Part shown: one piece after another, positions 50,126 to 58,465 of the stretch
Position numbering within the stretch: position 1 is the first letter of the stretch
Layout: each line of letters opens with the position of its first letter
DNA from: Spirosoma taeanense
GTDB taxonomy: Bacteria > Bacteroidota > Bacteroidia > Cytophagales > Spirosomataceae
Direction of reading: 5' to 3'
Assembly: GCF_013127955.1 (NCBI RefSeq)
Contig: NZ_CP053435.1
Coordinates: forward strand, 3,757,001 to 3,821,000
Length of the DNA stretch: 64,000 nt
Position numbers and translations under genes: made by a program
The notes under the pieces: model-generated
What the model was told of the DNA's origin: nothing
Database searches by the model: none
Seen by the model: only the letters and a program-made list of their open reading frames with translations

Positions 50126-50623
50126 ATGGAATTTATCGATAACACGGTGGCCTGGATCAAGGGCGAGTTGTTCGAGGCTACCCTGGTTCTTCTGTTTGGT
50201 ATAGCTACCGTCATCGCAGGGCTGTTGTTCTGGAAGATGGGGTCAACCCCAGGGGCCAAAGCGTTGTTGCTGCCGTTGGTCATTACCGGCCTTGTCTACA
50301 TAGGGGTTGGCGGGAGTATGCTGGTTTCCAACAACAAGCGAATGACCCAGCTTCCGGCCGCTTACCAGACAGGCAAGAGAGCCTTCATGGAAGCCGAAAA
50401 AAAGCGGGTGGAAGACTTTCAGTATCAATACCGGATATCAAAAATTGTAGCCACTCTCTGTTTCGCGCTAACCGTAGGCCTGTTTTGGTTGACTAAAAGC
50501 CCAACCTGGCAGGGCGCGGGAATCGGTCTGGCCCTGTTTGGCCTGGCAGGTCTGGCGGTCGATTATTTTTCTGAGCAGAGAGCCGCCATCTATTACGCCA
50601 GCATTCTGAGATCCCTACAATAG
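50126..50623 (+). CDS. Small membrane protein of unknown function
   Basis: This 165-residue protein has about four hydrophobic segments (residues 15-33, 45-65, 105-122 and 128-146). A charged cytoplasmic-looking loop with EAEKKRVEDFQ lies between the second and third. No family motif is visible. It lies 48 bp after the SDR and 24 bp before the AraC gene, so it may be part of that unit. Confidence 0.7.
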   Translation: MEFIDNTVAWIKGELFEATLVLLFGIATVIAGLLFWKMGSTPGAKALLLPLVITGLVYIGVGGSMLVSNNKRMTQLPAAYQTGKRAFMEAEKKRVEDFQYQYRISKIVATLCFALTVGLFWLTKSPTWQGAGIGLALFGLAGLAVDYFSEQRAAIYYASILRSLQ

Positions 50624-50647
50624 ATTTCCCGGACCGAGTCAAAAACC

Positions 50648-51559
50648 ATGAGCAATGTTATTCATCTGGAGACCATCAGCGACATGCATAAACTGCTGCC
50701 GCAGGCCTCGGTTAAGCACCCCTTAGTGGCCGTCATTGACTTCTCTGCGTATCGGGACCAAATTAATTCGGGCCTCAAACTCACGCTGGGCTGTTACGCC
50801 GTGATGTTCAAAAACGCGTGCGAATACAAAATCAAGTATGGCCAGCAAGCGTGCGATTTTCAGGACGGCAGTTTAGTCTGTATTGCCCCCCGACAGGTTA
50901 TCTCCTTAGATGAGCCGTCGGATAGACCGAGCGCTATTTCCGGCTGGGGCCTGTTCTTTCACCCCGATTTGATACGCGGCACTACGCTGGGGAGCCGAAT
51001 CAGGGAGTATACTTTTTTCGGCTACGAAACGGCTGAAGCCCTGCATCTATCCAACAAGGAACAAAATACCCTGGGTGAGATTGTGCAAAAAATAGATTCC
51101 GAGCTATCGGAAAACATCGACAGGCACAGCCAGACGTTGATTGTATCCAACATCGAATTGCTGCTCAACTACTGCATTCGGTATTACGACCGGCAGTTTA
51201 TCACCCGCAAACAGGTTAACGGCGACATCCTGGCTAAAGTGGAAGCCGTTTTAACGGCCCATTACCAGCAGGCTGACCTGCGTGAAAAAGGTTTGCCAAC
51301 GGTTAAGTATCTGGCTGATCAGGTTCACTTATCGCCCGACTATCTGAGCGATTTGTTAAAGCGGGAAACAGGCATGAACGCCCAGGATCGCATTCATTAT
51401 TATCTGATTGAGGAAGCCAAGAACTTACTGTTGAGTACGAATCACTCGGTGGGCGAGCTGGCTTTTGGCTTGGGCTTTGACTATCCGCAATATTTCTCGC
51501 GTTTATTCAAGTCCAAAACCGGTATGACGCCCCTGGAATACCGAACCTCGTTTAATTGA
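50648..51559 (+). CDS. AraC-family transcriptional regulator (copy 2)
   Basis: This 303-residue regulator is a paralogue of the one at 40718 over its full length. They share IDRHS-x-TLIV-N-ELLL, YYDRQFITR and the C-terminal HTH pair. The DNA-binding domain contains KYLADQVHLSPDYLSDLLKRE (21 residues; key piece LSPDYLSDL) and AFGLGFDYPQYFSRLFK, and ends TPLEYRT. The N-terminal half differs most, consistent with another ligand. It probably regulates the SDR or the neighbouring genes. Confidence 0.9.
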   Translation: MSNVIHLETISDMHKLLPQASVKHPLVAVIDFSAYRDQINSGLKLTLGCYAVMFKNACEYKIKYGQQACDFQDGSLVCIAPRQVISLDEPSDRPSAISGWGLFFHPDLIRGTTLGSRIREYTFFGYETAEALHLSNKEQNTLGEIVQKIDSELSENIDRHSQTLIVSNIELLLNYCIRYYDRQFITRKQVNGDILAKVEAVLTAHYQQADLREKGLPTVKYLADQVHLSPDYLSDLLKRETGMNAQDRIHYYLIEEAKNLLLSTNHSVGELAFGLGFDYPQYFSRLFKSKTGMTPLEYRTSFN

Positions 51560-51715
51560 TGCTATCCACGGACAGGCCAAGGGTATAACGAACGGCGCTC
51601 CAACGGCCTGTTAGTCCCTGACCTGGACAGAATCGCCAGGCTATTGTTCTAACTAATTTTCGCAGGCGGTTTGCGTGCTGCCCAAAACAGCACATAAACC
51701 AGCTGGCAGTTTATC

Positions 51716-52839
51716 ATGAAAAAATCGTTGCGCGTCACCAGCCAGTGGCTCGGTGGCCTCGCTCTACTGCTACTGGTGGGCACGGTATCTTGCCAGCTCA
51801 ACGCCCAGATGGGCGGTACACCCACCCAGGCAGATGAGCAGGTGTTTGCTCAGTCGGGGCACTATCACGACGGCCAGTTTGTGAATGGGCAACCTACCCA
51901 GTTAATGACTGGGGGAACTCAGCTAGGAGCCATGCGGCAGCTATTATTTCATCGAAGCCCGCAGGTCAATCCGCCGGGACCCTTGCCCATGCACTCTCTG
52001 GATTCACTGACGTTGACGCGGCCCACCCCGGGGCTGGCGCAGGTGACGTGGTTCGGGCACTCGGCCAGCCTGGTCGAGTTAGCTGGCCGTCGGGTGCTGC
52101 TCGACCCCGTGCTCAGCATTAAAATGGGCCCCATACGGGGCGTAGCGCCGGTTCGCTATAACCCCCAGGTGCCCATTACGGCGGAGAAACTACCGTTTAT
52201 CGACGCCGTTCTGATCTCGCATGACCATTACGACCACCTTGACTACCAAACGATTCAGACGATTAAGGACAAAGTGGGCGTATTCTGTGTGCCGCTGGGG
52301 GTAGGAGCCCATTTCCGGCGCTGGGGCGTGGCCGATAGCCACATCCGCGAGGTAAGCTGGGGGATTCGATCCAGCTGCCGGGGCTACTACTCGTCAGCCA
52401 GCCCGCGCGGCACTATGCCGGTCGGGGGCTAACCAACCGCAACAGCACGTTCTGGTCATCGTGGGTGATAATGGGTGGCGGTAAGCGCCTGTTTTATAGC
52501 GGTGACGGCGGCTATGGCGATCACTTCCAGGCGATTGGTGCCAAGTACGGACCGTTTGATCTGGCAATCATGGAATGCGGGCAGTATAATAAGAACTGGG
52601 CCCATATTCATTTGATGCCCGAAGAGAGCGTACAAGCTGCCCTTGACGTGCGAGCCCGCGCCATGCTGCCCGTGCACTGGGGTGCTTTCTCCGAGGCTCT
52701 GCACGCCTGGAACGAGCCCGTGCGTCGCGCCAGTGCCGAGGCCACCCGTCGCCAGTTACTCCTGGCGACCCCCGAGCTGGGCCAGCCCATTCGGCTGGAT
52801 ACGGGCGAGCCGCTGCCGCAACAGCGGTGGTGGGAGTAG
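51716..52839 (+). pseudogene. Metallo-beta-lactamase-fold lipoprotein, broken by one frameshift
   Basis: Frames +2 (51716 to about 52363) and +1 (52363 to 52839) together encode one MBL-fold hydrolase of about 374 residues, like UlaG/NAPE-PLD enzymes. The N-terminal lipoprotein signal ends in VGTVSCQLN. Metal ligands are in SHDHYDHLD, with the second-half blocks FYSGDGGYG and LPVHWGAFSE. At the G-run 52359-52363 (5 G) one G seems missing: adding it restores SWGDSIQLPGLLLVSQPARH in continuous frame. The gene is either a recent pseudogene or carries a sequencing error; the rest is undamaged. Confidence 0.85.
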
Positions 52840-52969
52840 CCAATACCGTGGGGCGGCTGCAACCTGGAAGTACTACGGACTTCTTCCTTGAAAGCACAGG
52901 CTGCTAACTATGCATTCACAGGAGGGCTAAAAAAGCGTAAGAGTTATCTATTTATTTAAAGAAACGATC

Positions 52970-53626
52970 ATGAACGTTATTCTCACCGGAGCAACGGGTA
53001 TGGTAGGCGAAGGCGTATTACTACAGTGCCTGGCCAATCCGACTGTTAAACAGGTTTTATCCGTCAGTAGAAAATCTTGCGGCAGGAAGCACCCTAAGTT
53101 GAAAGAGCTGCTTGTCGACGATTTCCTTCAACTATCCGCTGACAATCCCAACCTGAAAGGTTATGACGCCTGTTTCTACTGCGCGGGCATCAGCTCCAAT
53201 GGGATGAGTGAGCAGGAATATACGCATATCACCTATGACACCACACTCCACTTCGCCCAGGTTGTGCTGCAACTAAACCCGCAGATCACGTTTAATTTTG
53301 TCTCTGGGGCAGGCACTAATTCTTCCGAAAAAGGCGGGATGATGTGGGCCAGAGTCAAAGGCAGAACCGAGAATGCCCTGCAACGAATGGGGTTCAAAGC
53401 CGTTTTCTGCTTTCGCCCCGGTCTGTTAAAGCCTGATCCAGAGCAACGGTACGTGACGGGGACCAACAAGTTTATGGCCACGATCTACCCTGTTCTCAGC
53501 CTGCTGGTCCCCCACTGCACCACCCGGGAAGTTGGGCTGGCCATGATCCATGTGGCAGAGTATGGTTTTCCTAAAACGATTCTCTCTTCCAAGGATATCA
53601 GAAAAGCCGCTGAGAAAGGAAACTGA
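52970..53626 (+). CDS. NAD(P)-binding Rossmann-fold epimerase-like protein
   Basis: This 218-residue protein begins MNVILTGATGMVGEGVLLQCL, the extended-SDR/NmrA-type dinucleotide motif TGATGMVG (residues 6-13). YCAGISSNGMSEQEY and WARVKGRTENAL follow; its Lys occupies the catalytic position of atypical SDRs. The small size and lack of the Tyr-x3-Lys pattern suggest a non-classical oxidoreductase, similar to HTATIP2-like proteins. Function is unknown. It is the last gene before an eroded, gene-free stretch. Confidence 0.82.
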   Translation: MNVILTGATGMVGEGVLLQCLANPTVKQVLSVSRKSCGRKHPKLKELLVDDFLQLSADNPNLKGYDACFYCAGISSNGMSEQEYTHITYDTTLHFAQVVLQLNPQITFNFVSGAGTNSSEKGGMMWARVKGRTENALQRMGFKAVFCFRPGLLKPDPEQRYVTGTNKFMATIYPVLSLLVPHCTTREVGLAMIHVAEYGFPKTILSSKDIRKAAEKGN

Positions 53627-54430
53627 GCATTGTATAGTTGATTTCTTGTAGCTCTATCATGAACAGTTCAACAAATCGCCAACCTAAAGAGGGTAGATAG
53701 TAGAGTAAAACTGATCCGCTTCGGTTTATTGTAATTTCTGATATATATATACGATCTCCTCAAACGCCCCATTTAAGCGACGGTCGGTGAACTTCTATTA
53801 TTTGCGTTAAACCTAGCTTCGTTTGATCTCAACCGGGTCGCCGGAGCTATTGCCTCATACTAACTGACGCTCAGCGGCTTCTACTGTTTAGTCATTGCGT
53901 CGCATCTTGGTCGATACAAAAATGACTCGACGCCCAGCCTTTACCAGTTCCCAAACACGTTCTTATAACAATAGCAACTACCAGGCGCAAATTAAGGACC
54001 CGCAAGCCCCTCAAGGTGAAACTGCTTAATGCTGCGGGGCAGGTCATTAAGGGACTGATACCTTCTGGTTAACCAGCTAGCGAAGACCCAGGCTTAGCCA
54101 TCGCCCAGGATTTGAGTAAACATAAACACCTAGAGCCCACTCTCCTACCTTCTGCTGGCGCGACTTTTTATTTAGTTTAGCGTAATAATCAAACACTACA
54201 TAGCTAGTGGATTAGCTACGAATATAAGTCACAATGGCACTAATCCATTAGTATATAGACCACTTCTGGGATGGTACCCTAGCCACTGACTTAGTCGGCT
54301 GACGACCGGATAGGCACAATATCCTGCTTTAAGGCGTCTTCGTAAGCTTCTTGTCAAACACAGACTGTGGACGTACAAGCATTTTTAGCTTACTATTTTG
54401 AGGTCAGCTTATAATTCATACAAGCCAAGA
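53627..54430. other. Gene-free stretch, probably eroded sequence
   Basis: About 800 bp holds no gene-length open frame. Short frames that look protein-like remain: 53922-54029 on the + strand encodes 35 residues starting MTRRPAFTSSQ and ending in GETA. In another frame 54000-54072 reads as a tail with LLNAAGQVIKG, similar to type IX sorting-domain ends. These are more likely remnants than genes. It fits the decayed right end of the relict island. Confidence 0.5.
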
Positions 54431-54438
54431 ATGAAATT

Positions 54439-54459
54439 GTGTAAACCAGAGTGTAAACC
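54439..54459. promoter_or_regulatory. Tandem GTGTAAACC repeats, integrase-arm-like
   Basis: GTGTAAACC occurs at 54439-54447 and 54451-54459, a 12-bp period. They end 48 nt from the 3' end of tRNA-Pro. This repeats the layout of the GTTGTACC pair near tRNA-Arg (12-bp period, 49 nt). It is probably an arm-type site from a lost integrase. Confidence 0.5.
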
Positions 54460-54468
54460 GAAAACAAA

Positions 54469-54496
54469 AAGCACTTACCATTGCTGATAAGTGCTT
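54469..54496 (-). terminator. Terminator of tRNA-Ser/tRNA-Pro transcript
   Basis: On the minus strand a 9-bp stem (54488-54496 with 54469-54477) and 10-nt loop is followed by TTTTTGTTTT. It starts 11 nt after the 3' end of tRNA-Pro. Confidence 0.8.
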
Positions 54497-54507
54497 GATT
54501 CTTAGTG

Positions 54508-54581
54508 TCGGGGTGGCAGGATTCGAACCTACGACCTCCTGCTCCCAAAGCAGGCGCGATACCGGGCTACGCTACACCCCG
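54508..54581 (-). tRNA. tRNA-Pro (UGG)
   Basis: This 74-nt tRNA has acceptor CGGGGTG/CACCCCG, D-arm GCGT..., anticodon stem CCTGC/GCAGG with loop TTTGGGA (anticodon UGG), T-arm GTAGG-TTCGAAT-CCTGC and discriminator A. No CCA is encoded. It lies 23 bp downstream of tRNA-Ser and shares its promoter. Its 3' half is duplicated in decayed form at 38577-38627. Confidence 0.95.
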
Positions 54582-54604
54582 AAGTGCAGACTACGTTCAA
54601 TCAG

Positions 54605-54691
54605 CGGAGAGAGAGGGATTCGAACCCTCGGTACCGTTACCAGTACGACAGTTTAGCAAACTGTTCCTTTCGGCCTCTCAGGCATCTCTCC
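54605..54691 (-). tRNA. tRNA-Ser (GCU)
   Basis: This 87-nt class II tRNA has acceptor GGAGAGA/TCTCTCC and discriminator G. The anticodon arm ACAGT-TTGCTAA-ACTGT gives anticodon GCU. It has a long variable arm (GTACTGGTAACGGTAC) and T-arm GAGGG-TTCGAAT-CCCTC. It is the first gene of the tRNA pair on the minus strand. Confidence 0.95.
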
Positions 54692-54726
54692 GTAGCCAAC
54701 CATTCGCTTGCTGGACGATTGGGACA

Positions 54727-54757
54727 CAAAGATAGGGGTAATCATCGTTTACAACAA
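54727..54757 (-). promoter_or_regulatory. Promoter of tRNA-Ser/tRNA-Pro
   Basis: On the minus strand TTG (54752-54754; another at 54755-54757) precedes TATCTTTG (54727-54734) by 17 (or 20) nt. This is a clear Bacteroidetes promoter 36 nt upstream of the tRNA-Ser 5' end. Confidence 0.8.
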
Positions 54758-54859
54758 GAGGGTACGCGTAAAATCTTTTAAGAATTACTACTTTCGCCTT
54801 TTTCAAATACCACCTACCGCCGACGAAGTTCGTCAGCATCAGGCTGATTGCTGCTTTTC

Positions 54860-55822
54860 ATGAATTGGCTGTATTCGTTTTCAAGCACTGATTTTTTTTT
54901 AATTGGTCTGTTTATTGGACTGTATGCGCTCTATATTTTTCGCACATTCCGGCTCGCGCGGCAGCTGAATACGTCCGCCTGGGGAGTTATCCCGAAGTTT
55001 TTTCTACGCAGTAGCTATCTGGCACTGCTCCTGATTGCGCTGCTGGGCCCTTCGTTTGGGGAGGCCGAACGCAATGCTTCAACAACTGGCCGCGATGTTT
55101 ACCTGCTGGTTGATGTGTCACGGTCCATGAACGCCGGCGATGTAGTCCCTACGCGACTCGAACGGGTGAAATATGACATCCAGCAACTGTGCGATACGCT
55201 GCCCGCCGACCGATTCGGTTTAATCCTGACGGCCGGAGAATCGTTTGTGCTTTCGCCCCTAACGGCCGACCACGATGCGCTCAAGCGCTTTGTGCGGGAT
55301 ATTCGAACCAATGCAGCGGCCAGCAGCGGTACGGACCTCTGCACGGCATTGGAGCTGGCCCGTCAGAAATTTCTCACCGATTCATCAACGCAACAAAGCG
55401 CCCGAGCGCTCGTCTTATTCAGTGATGGCGAGAATTTCGGCACCTGCGATCGTATGACACTGATGCAGCTCCGCACGGCTAGCCTACCCCTTATTACGGT
55501 CGGCGTTGGGACAGAAGCAGGCGCGTCGATTCGGGAAGGCCGTGATTTTGTCCGCGACGACGCCCGGCAGATTGTTCGAAGCCGGTTGAATCGAACATTT
55601 TTGCAGGAACTGGCCCGCGCCGGACGCGGACAGTACATTGAGGCTGATGCCAGCGGTCAATACGTCAATGAACTGGCTTCTGTTCTGCGCGCGCAACAGG
55701 GCCGGGTATCCGATCAGAATCAGGTGGCCGTTTCAACCAACAAATATTATTATTTTCTGCTGGCCGCGCTGGTGCTGCTCGCCTTCGATCTGATCATCAC
55801 CGTGCGGACGTTCCGGCTGTGA
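54860..55822 (+). CDS. batB: VWA-domain membrane protein (BatB-like)
   Basis: ATG 54860 gives 320 residues; a start 4 codons upstream is less likely. The N-terminal helices (about 8-27 and 50-66) are followed by a von Willebrand A domain with MIDAS motif LLVDVSRSMNAGD (D-x-S-x-S). ASSGTDLCTAL and VLFSDGENFG follow, and a C-terminal membrane helix lies near residues 295-315. This is the BatA/BatB layout of Bacteroidetes aerotolerance operons, in which the VWA domain is periplasmic and works with BatC/D/E. The TPR gene directly downstream supports this. Confidence 0.82.
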   Translation: MNWLYSFSSTDFFLIGLFIGLYALYIFRTFRLARQLNTSAWGVIPKFFLRSSYLALLLIALLGPSFGEAERNASTTGRDVYLLVDVSRSMNAGDVVPTRLERVKYDIQQLCDTLPADRFGLILTAGESFVLSPLTADHDALKRFVRDIRTNAAASSGTDLCTALELARQKFLTDSSTQQSARALVLFSDGENFGTCDRMTLMQLRTASLPLITVGVGTEAGASIREGRDFVRDDARQIVRSRLNRTFLQELARAGRGQYIEADASGQYVNELASVLRAQQGRVSDQNQVAVSTNKYYYFLLAALVLLAFDLIITVRTFRL

Positions 55823-55874
55823 TCGTAACCTAAACTTTCGTTTTTAATTTTGACGATCCGTTCTGTATACACGT

Positions 55875-56561
55875 ATGGTTTACCTGTTCATTCTCCTGTG
55901 GCTCTGGTGGAGTCAGCCGAATTCCTTAATTCAGATTTCAGAGAACAATCGGGCACGTCGGGAGGCTGAAGCGGCCTATCAGGCCGGCAATTACGGCCGG
56001 GCGCTCAGCCTGTATGCTGCCCTAAGCCGCACGACAACCACCATCGATCCAGCCGTTCGGCTGAATTTGGGACATACGTATTTTCAACTGAAACGATACG
56101 ACAAAGCACGCCCCCAATACGAAACTCTGCTCCGGTCCGACCGCCCCGATCTGCGAACGGTGGCAGCTACGCAGTTGGGTGTCATGGCCTGTCTGCAAGG
56201 CGACAGTGCAGCGGCTCTGCTGCTGTTTGAACAGGCCCTGCTGGAAGACCCTAACAATGAACCGGCGCGGTATGATTTTGAGTTAATCAAGAAGCAGTTT
56301 TCCGGTAAGCTGCCCGATCCGAACCAGCGGCAGAAATCGGCAAAGTCCAGGTCGGCCAGCCAGTCGCGGCCCGTGGGGCAGCAGGTAGAACAGTCGGCCC
56401 GGCAGGATGAATTGCTGCGCCGGTTCCGTCGGTTAAACTTAAGCGAAGAACAGGCTATTCAACTGCTCGATGCAATGCAGGACGATGATTTACCGTATGC
56501 CCTGACCCGGTCGGCCCGACGGTCAAACGCAAAATCGACAAGCCGTAGCAACCACTGGTAG
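55875..56561 (+). CDS. batC: TPR protein (BatC-like)
   Basis: This 228-residue protein begins with a hydrophobic segment (MVYLFILLWLWW). Tetratricopeptide repeats follow from about residue 25 to 140 (EAAYQAGNYGRALSLYAALSR, YFQLKRYDKARPQYETLL, CLQGDSAAALLLFEQALLED; the first is 21 residues, key piece AGNYGRALSLY). The C-terminal tail is basic and low-complexity, and ends RSNHW. BatC proteins follow BatB in Bacteroidetes and Leptospira and are thought to scaffold the Bat complex at the membrane. BatD and BatE homologues are not in view. Confidence 0.78.
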   Translation: MVYLFILLWLWWSQPNSLIQISENNRARREAEAAYQAGNYGRALSLYAALSRTTTTIDPAVRLNLGHTYFQLKRYDKARPQYETLLRSDRPDLRTVAATQLGVMACLQGDSAAALLLFEQALLEDPNNEPARYDFELIKKQFSGKLPDPNQRQKSAKSRSASQSRPVGQQVEQSARQDELLRRFRRLNLSEEQAIQLLDAMQDDDLPYALTRSARRSNAKSTSRSNHW

Positions 56562-56618
56562 CCCACTGCCATAGCGAGCTATTTATTCCAGATCACGTTA
56601 ATCAACAAAACCACATTC

Positions 56619-57794
56619 ATGAACGAAGTTGTTATTATTTCCGCCGTCCGGACACCAATTGGCAGTTTCGGGGGCGTCTTATCGAGCTTATCGGCCACCG
56701 ATCTGGGGGCAGCCGCCATTCGCGGGGCACTAAGCCGGGCTGGTGTTCAGCCTGATCAGGTGCAGGAAGTATATATGGGCAATGTTGTCTCGGCAAATGT
56801 TGGCCAGGCCCCCGCCAAACAGGCGGCTCTGAAAGCTGGCTTACCCGCACATATCCCTTGTACAACCATCAATAAAGTATGCGCATCAGGAGCCAAAGCG
56901 ATTATGCTGGCTGCCCAGACGATCCAGTTGGGCCAGGCCGACGTGATTATTGCAGGCGGGATGGAGAGTATGTCCAATACGCCTTATTATGTACCGAAAG
57001 CTCGGTTTGGGTATAAATACGGCAACGCCGAACTCGTGGACGGTCTGGCCCGCGACGGTCTTATTGACGCCTATGACCAGTGTGCCATGGGTGTTTTTGC
57101 GGATCAGACGGCCAGTCACTACGCCATCAGTCGGGAAGCGCAGGACGCCTTTACGGTGCAGTCGTATCGCCGGTCTGAAGCCAGCACGCAGGGCGGTCAG
57201 TTTGGAGCCGAAATTGTGCCGGTCGAAGTCGCCAGCCGGAAAGGCAGCGTAACGGTGAGCGAAGACGAAGAATACAAAAATGTAATTTACGACAAGATTC
57301 CAACCCTGAAACCGGCCTTTTCGCCAGCCGGAACCGTAACGCCCGCCAGTTCGTCGCCGATTAGCGATGGGGCATCAGCGCTGGTCATCATGAGCCGACG
57401 AAAAGCCGACGAGCTGGGCGTGAAGCCGCTGGCCCGGATTCTGGCCTATGCCGATGCGGAGCAGGAGCCGCAGTGGTTTACGACTGCCCCAACCAAGGCC
57501 GTGCCACTCGCCCTCGAACGCGCCGGACTGAAAATCGACGACGTCGATTTCTACGAGGTCAATGAAGCGTTCGCCGTGGTGCCGCTGGCATTCAGCGAGG
57601 TGCTGCACGTTCCGCAGGAGAAACTGAACGTATTTGGCGGAGCTGTTTCCATCGGGCACCCGCTGGGGGCATCAGGCGCCCGGATCGTAACGACGCTGAC
57701 GAACGTTCTGCAACAGAAGGGCGGTCGCTACGGCGCAGCCGGAATTTGCAACGGGGGCGGTGGCGCGTCGGCCATTGTGCTGGAAAAGGTATAG
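56619..57794 (+). CDS. Acetyl-CoA C-acyltransferase (thiolase)
   Basis: This 391-residue thiolase carries Cys88 (KVCASGAKA), the His in GHPLGASG and the second Cys in ICNGGGGAS, as in acetyl-CoA acetyltransferases. It joins two acetyl-CoA into acetoacetyl-CoA, or cleaves 3-ketoacyl-CoA in beta-oxidation; sequence alone does not decide between these. It is cytosolic and tetrameric in the family. The gene stands alone with a hairpin behind it. Confidence 0.93.
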   Translation: MNEVVIISAVRTPIGSFGGVLSSLSATDLGAAAIRGALSRAGVQPDQVQEVYMGNVVSANVGQAPAKQAALKAGLPAHIPCTTINKVCASGAKAIMLAAQTIQLGQADVIIAGGMESMSNTPYYVPKARFGYKYGNAELVDGLARDGLIDAYDQCAMGVFADQTASHYAISREAQDAFTVQSYRRSEASTQGGQFGAEIVPVEVASRKGSVTVSEDEEYKNVIYDKIPTLKPAFSPAGTVTPASSSPISDGASALVIMSRRKADELGVKPLARILAYADAEQEPQWFTTAPTKAVPLALERAGLKIDDVDFYEVNEAFAVVPLAFSEVLHVPQEKLNVFGGAVSIGHPLGASGARIVTTLTNVLQQKGGRYGAAGICNGGGGASAIVLEKV

Positions 57795-57812
57795 TTGCGC
57801 TAGTTCATAAAC

Positions 57813-57870
57813 AGTCCTGCTGATTTGGCTCGTGTTACCTGATTGGTGTACGGGTTAAATCGGCAGGACT
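57813..57870 (+). terminator. Long-loop hairpin after thiolase gene
   Basis: Arms of 14 bp (57813-57826 and 57857-57870, one G-T wobble) enclose a 30-nt loop, 18 nt after the thiolase stop. No proper T tract follows, so termination is likely but not certain. Confidence 0.5.
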
Positions 57871-58036
57871 ATTTGTGTATCCTGTTTTTCGGGCGTTACG
57901 TCTCCCGGAGCAGCTCACCTCAGGCCAGCGCATAGATGATGCGTAATTACCAAAAACCCGCCTTTTCCAGCTTACCACACAAAACAATCACATAACCAAA
58001 CGGTTTATGATACAAATAAAACATAAAGTCAACGTT

Positions 58037-58399
58037 ATGAAGATTGAAATAGAAAAAGGTCAGGACAAGCCGCTGCTATCCGATGGACAGCACCACGTCA
58101 CGATAACCGATATTGAAGAGGGCGAAAGTGAGAACAAAGGGATTCCTTTCTTCGCCGTTCGTTTTGAAAATGAAGACGGTTACGTATCGCACCGTTTTTA
58201 TCAGTCGCGGGCGGGCATGTCAAACATTATCAGCCTGTTTGAGCGGGTCGGCATTGATGTTAACGAAGGCATTGAGTTAGACACCAAACAACTGATGGGT
58301 AAGGAACTGGATATTGAAGTAGGCGAACGGTCCTATAGCGATCCGAACACGGGTAGTGAGCGGACGCTGAAACAGGCTATGGACTTTGTAGCTATTTAA
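58037..58399 (+). CDS. Small acidic protein of unknown function
   Basis: ATG 58037 gives 120 residues; an ATG ten codons upstream (58007) is possible. The protein is acidic, with a beta-rich look (DGQHHVTITDIEEGES, FFAVRFENEDGYVSHRFY, LDTKQLMGKELDIEVGERSY). The pattern G-I-P-F/E-D-G-Y/L-x-G-K-x-L resembles small phage or recombination-associated proteins, but I cannot name a family. It is convergent with the lipoprotein gene and shares a hairpin terminator with it. Confidence 0.7.
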   Translation: MKIEIEKGQDKPLLSDGQHHVTITDIEEGESENKGIPFFAVRFENEDGYVSHRFYQSRAGMSNIISLFERVGIDVNEGIELDTKQLMGKELDIEVGERSYSDPNTGSERTLKQAMDFVAI

Positions 58400-58404
58400 G
58401 TGAC

Positions 58405-58465
58405 GGTCTGGTTGTCCAGCTTTTGAACTGTTTACACGTAAGCAATTCTACCGGGCAACCAGACC
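58405..58465. terminator. Bidirectional hairpin between convergent genes
   Basis: GGTCTGGTTG (58405-58414) pairs with its complement at 58456-58465 around a 41-nt loop, with the T-rich TTATTTTTT following on the + strand. It fills the gap between two convergent stop codons. Confidence 0.65.

Larger units (their letters stand above)
38577..54552. mobile_element. Probable relict genomic island at tRNA-Pro
   Basis: About 16 kb is enclosed between the tRNA-Pro fragment and the intact tRNA-Pro in direct orientation. Tandem GTGTAAACC repeats near the right end mirror the arm-type sites of the tRNA-Arg element in period and distance. No integrase remains, and an 0.8-kb gene-free stretch lies at the right end. 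The enclosed genes are accessory metabolism and regulation. Loss of the recombinase and drift of the left repeat suggest an old, fixed island. Confidence 0.5.

Noticed and set aside
54505-54781. Two overlapping + strand open frames
   Set aside because: They run through tRNA-Pro and tRNA-Ser; the 'protein' (for example GWQDSNLRPPAPKAG) is the well-known mistranslation of tRNA genes.
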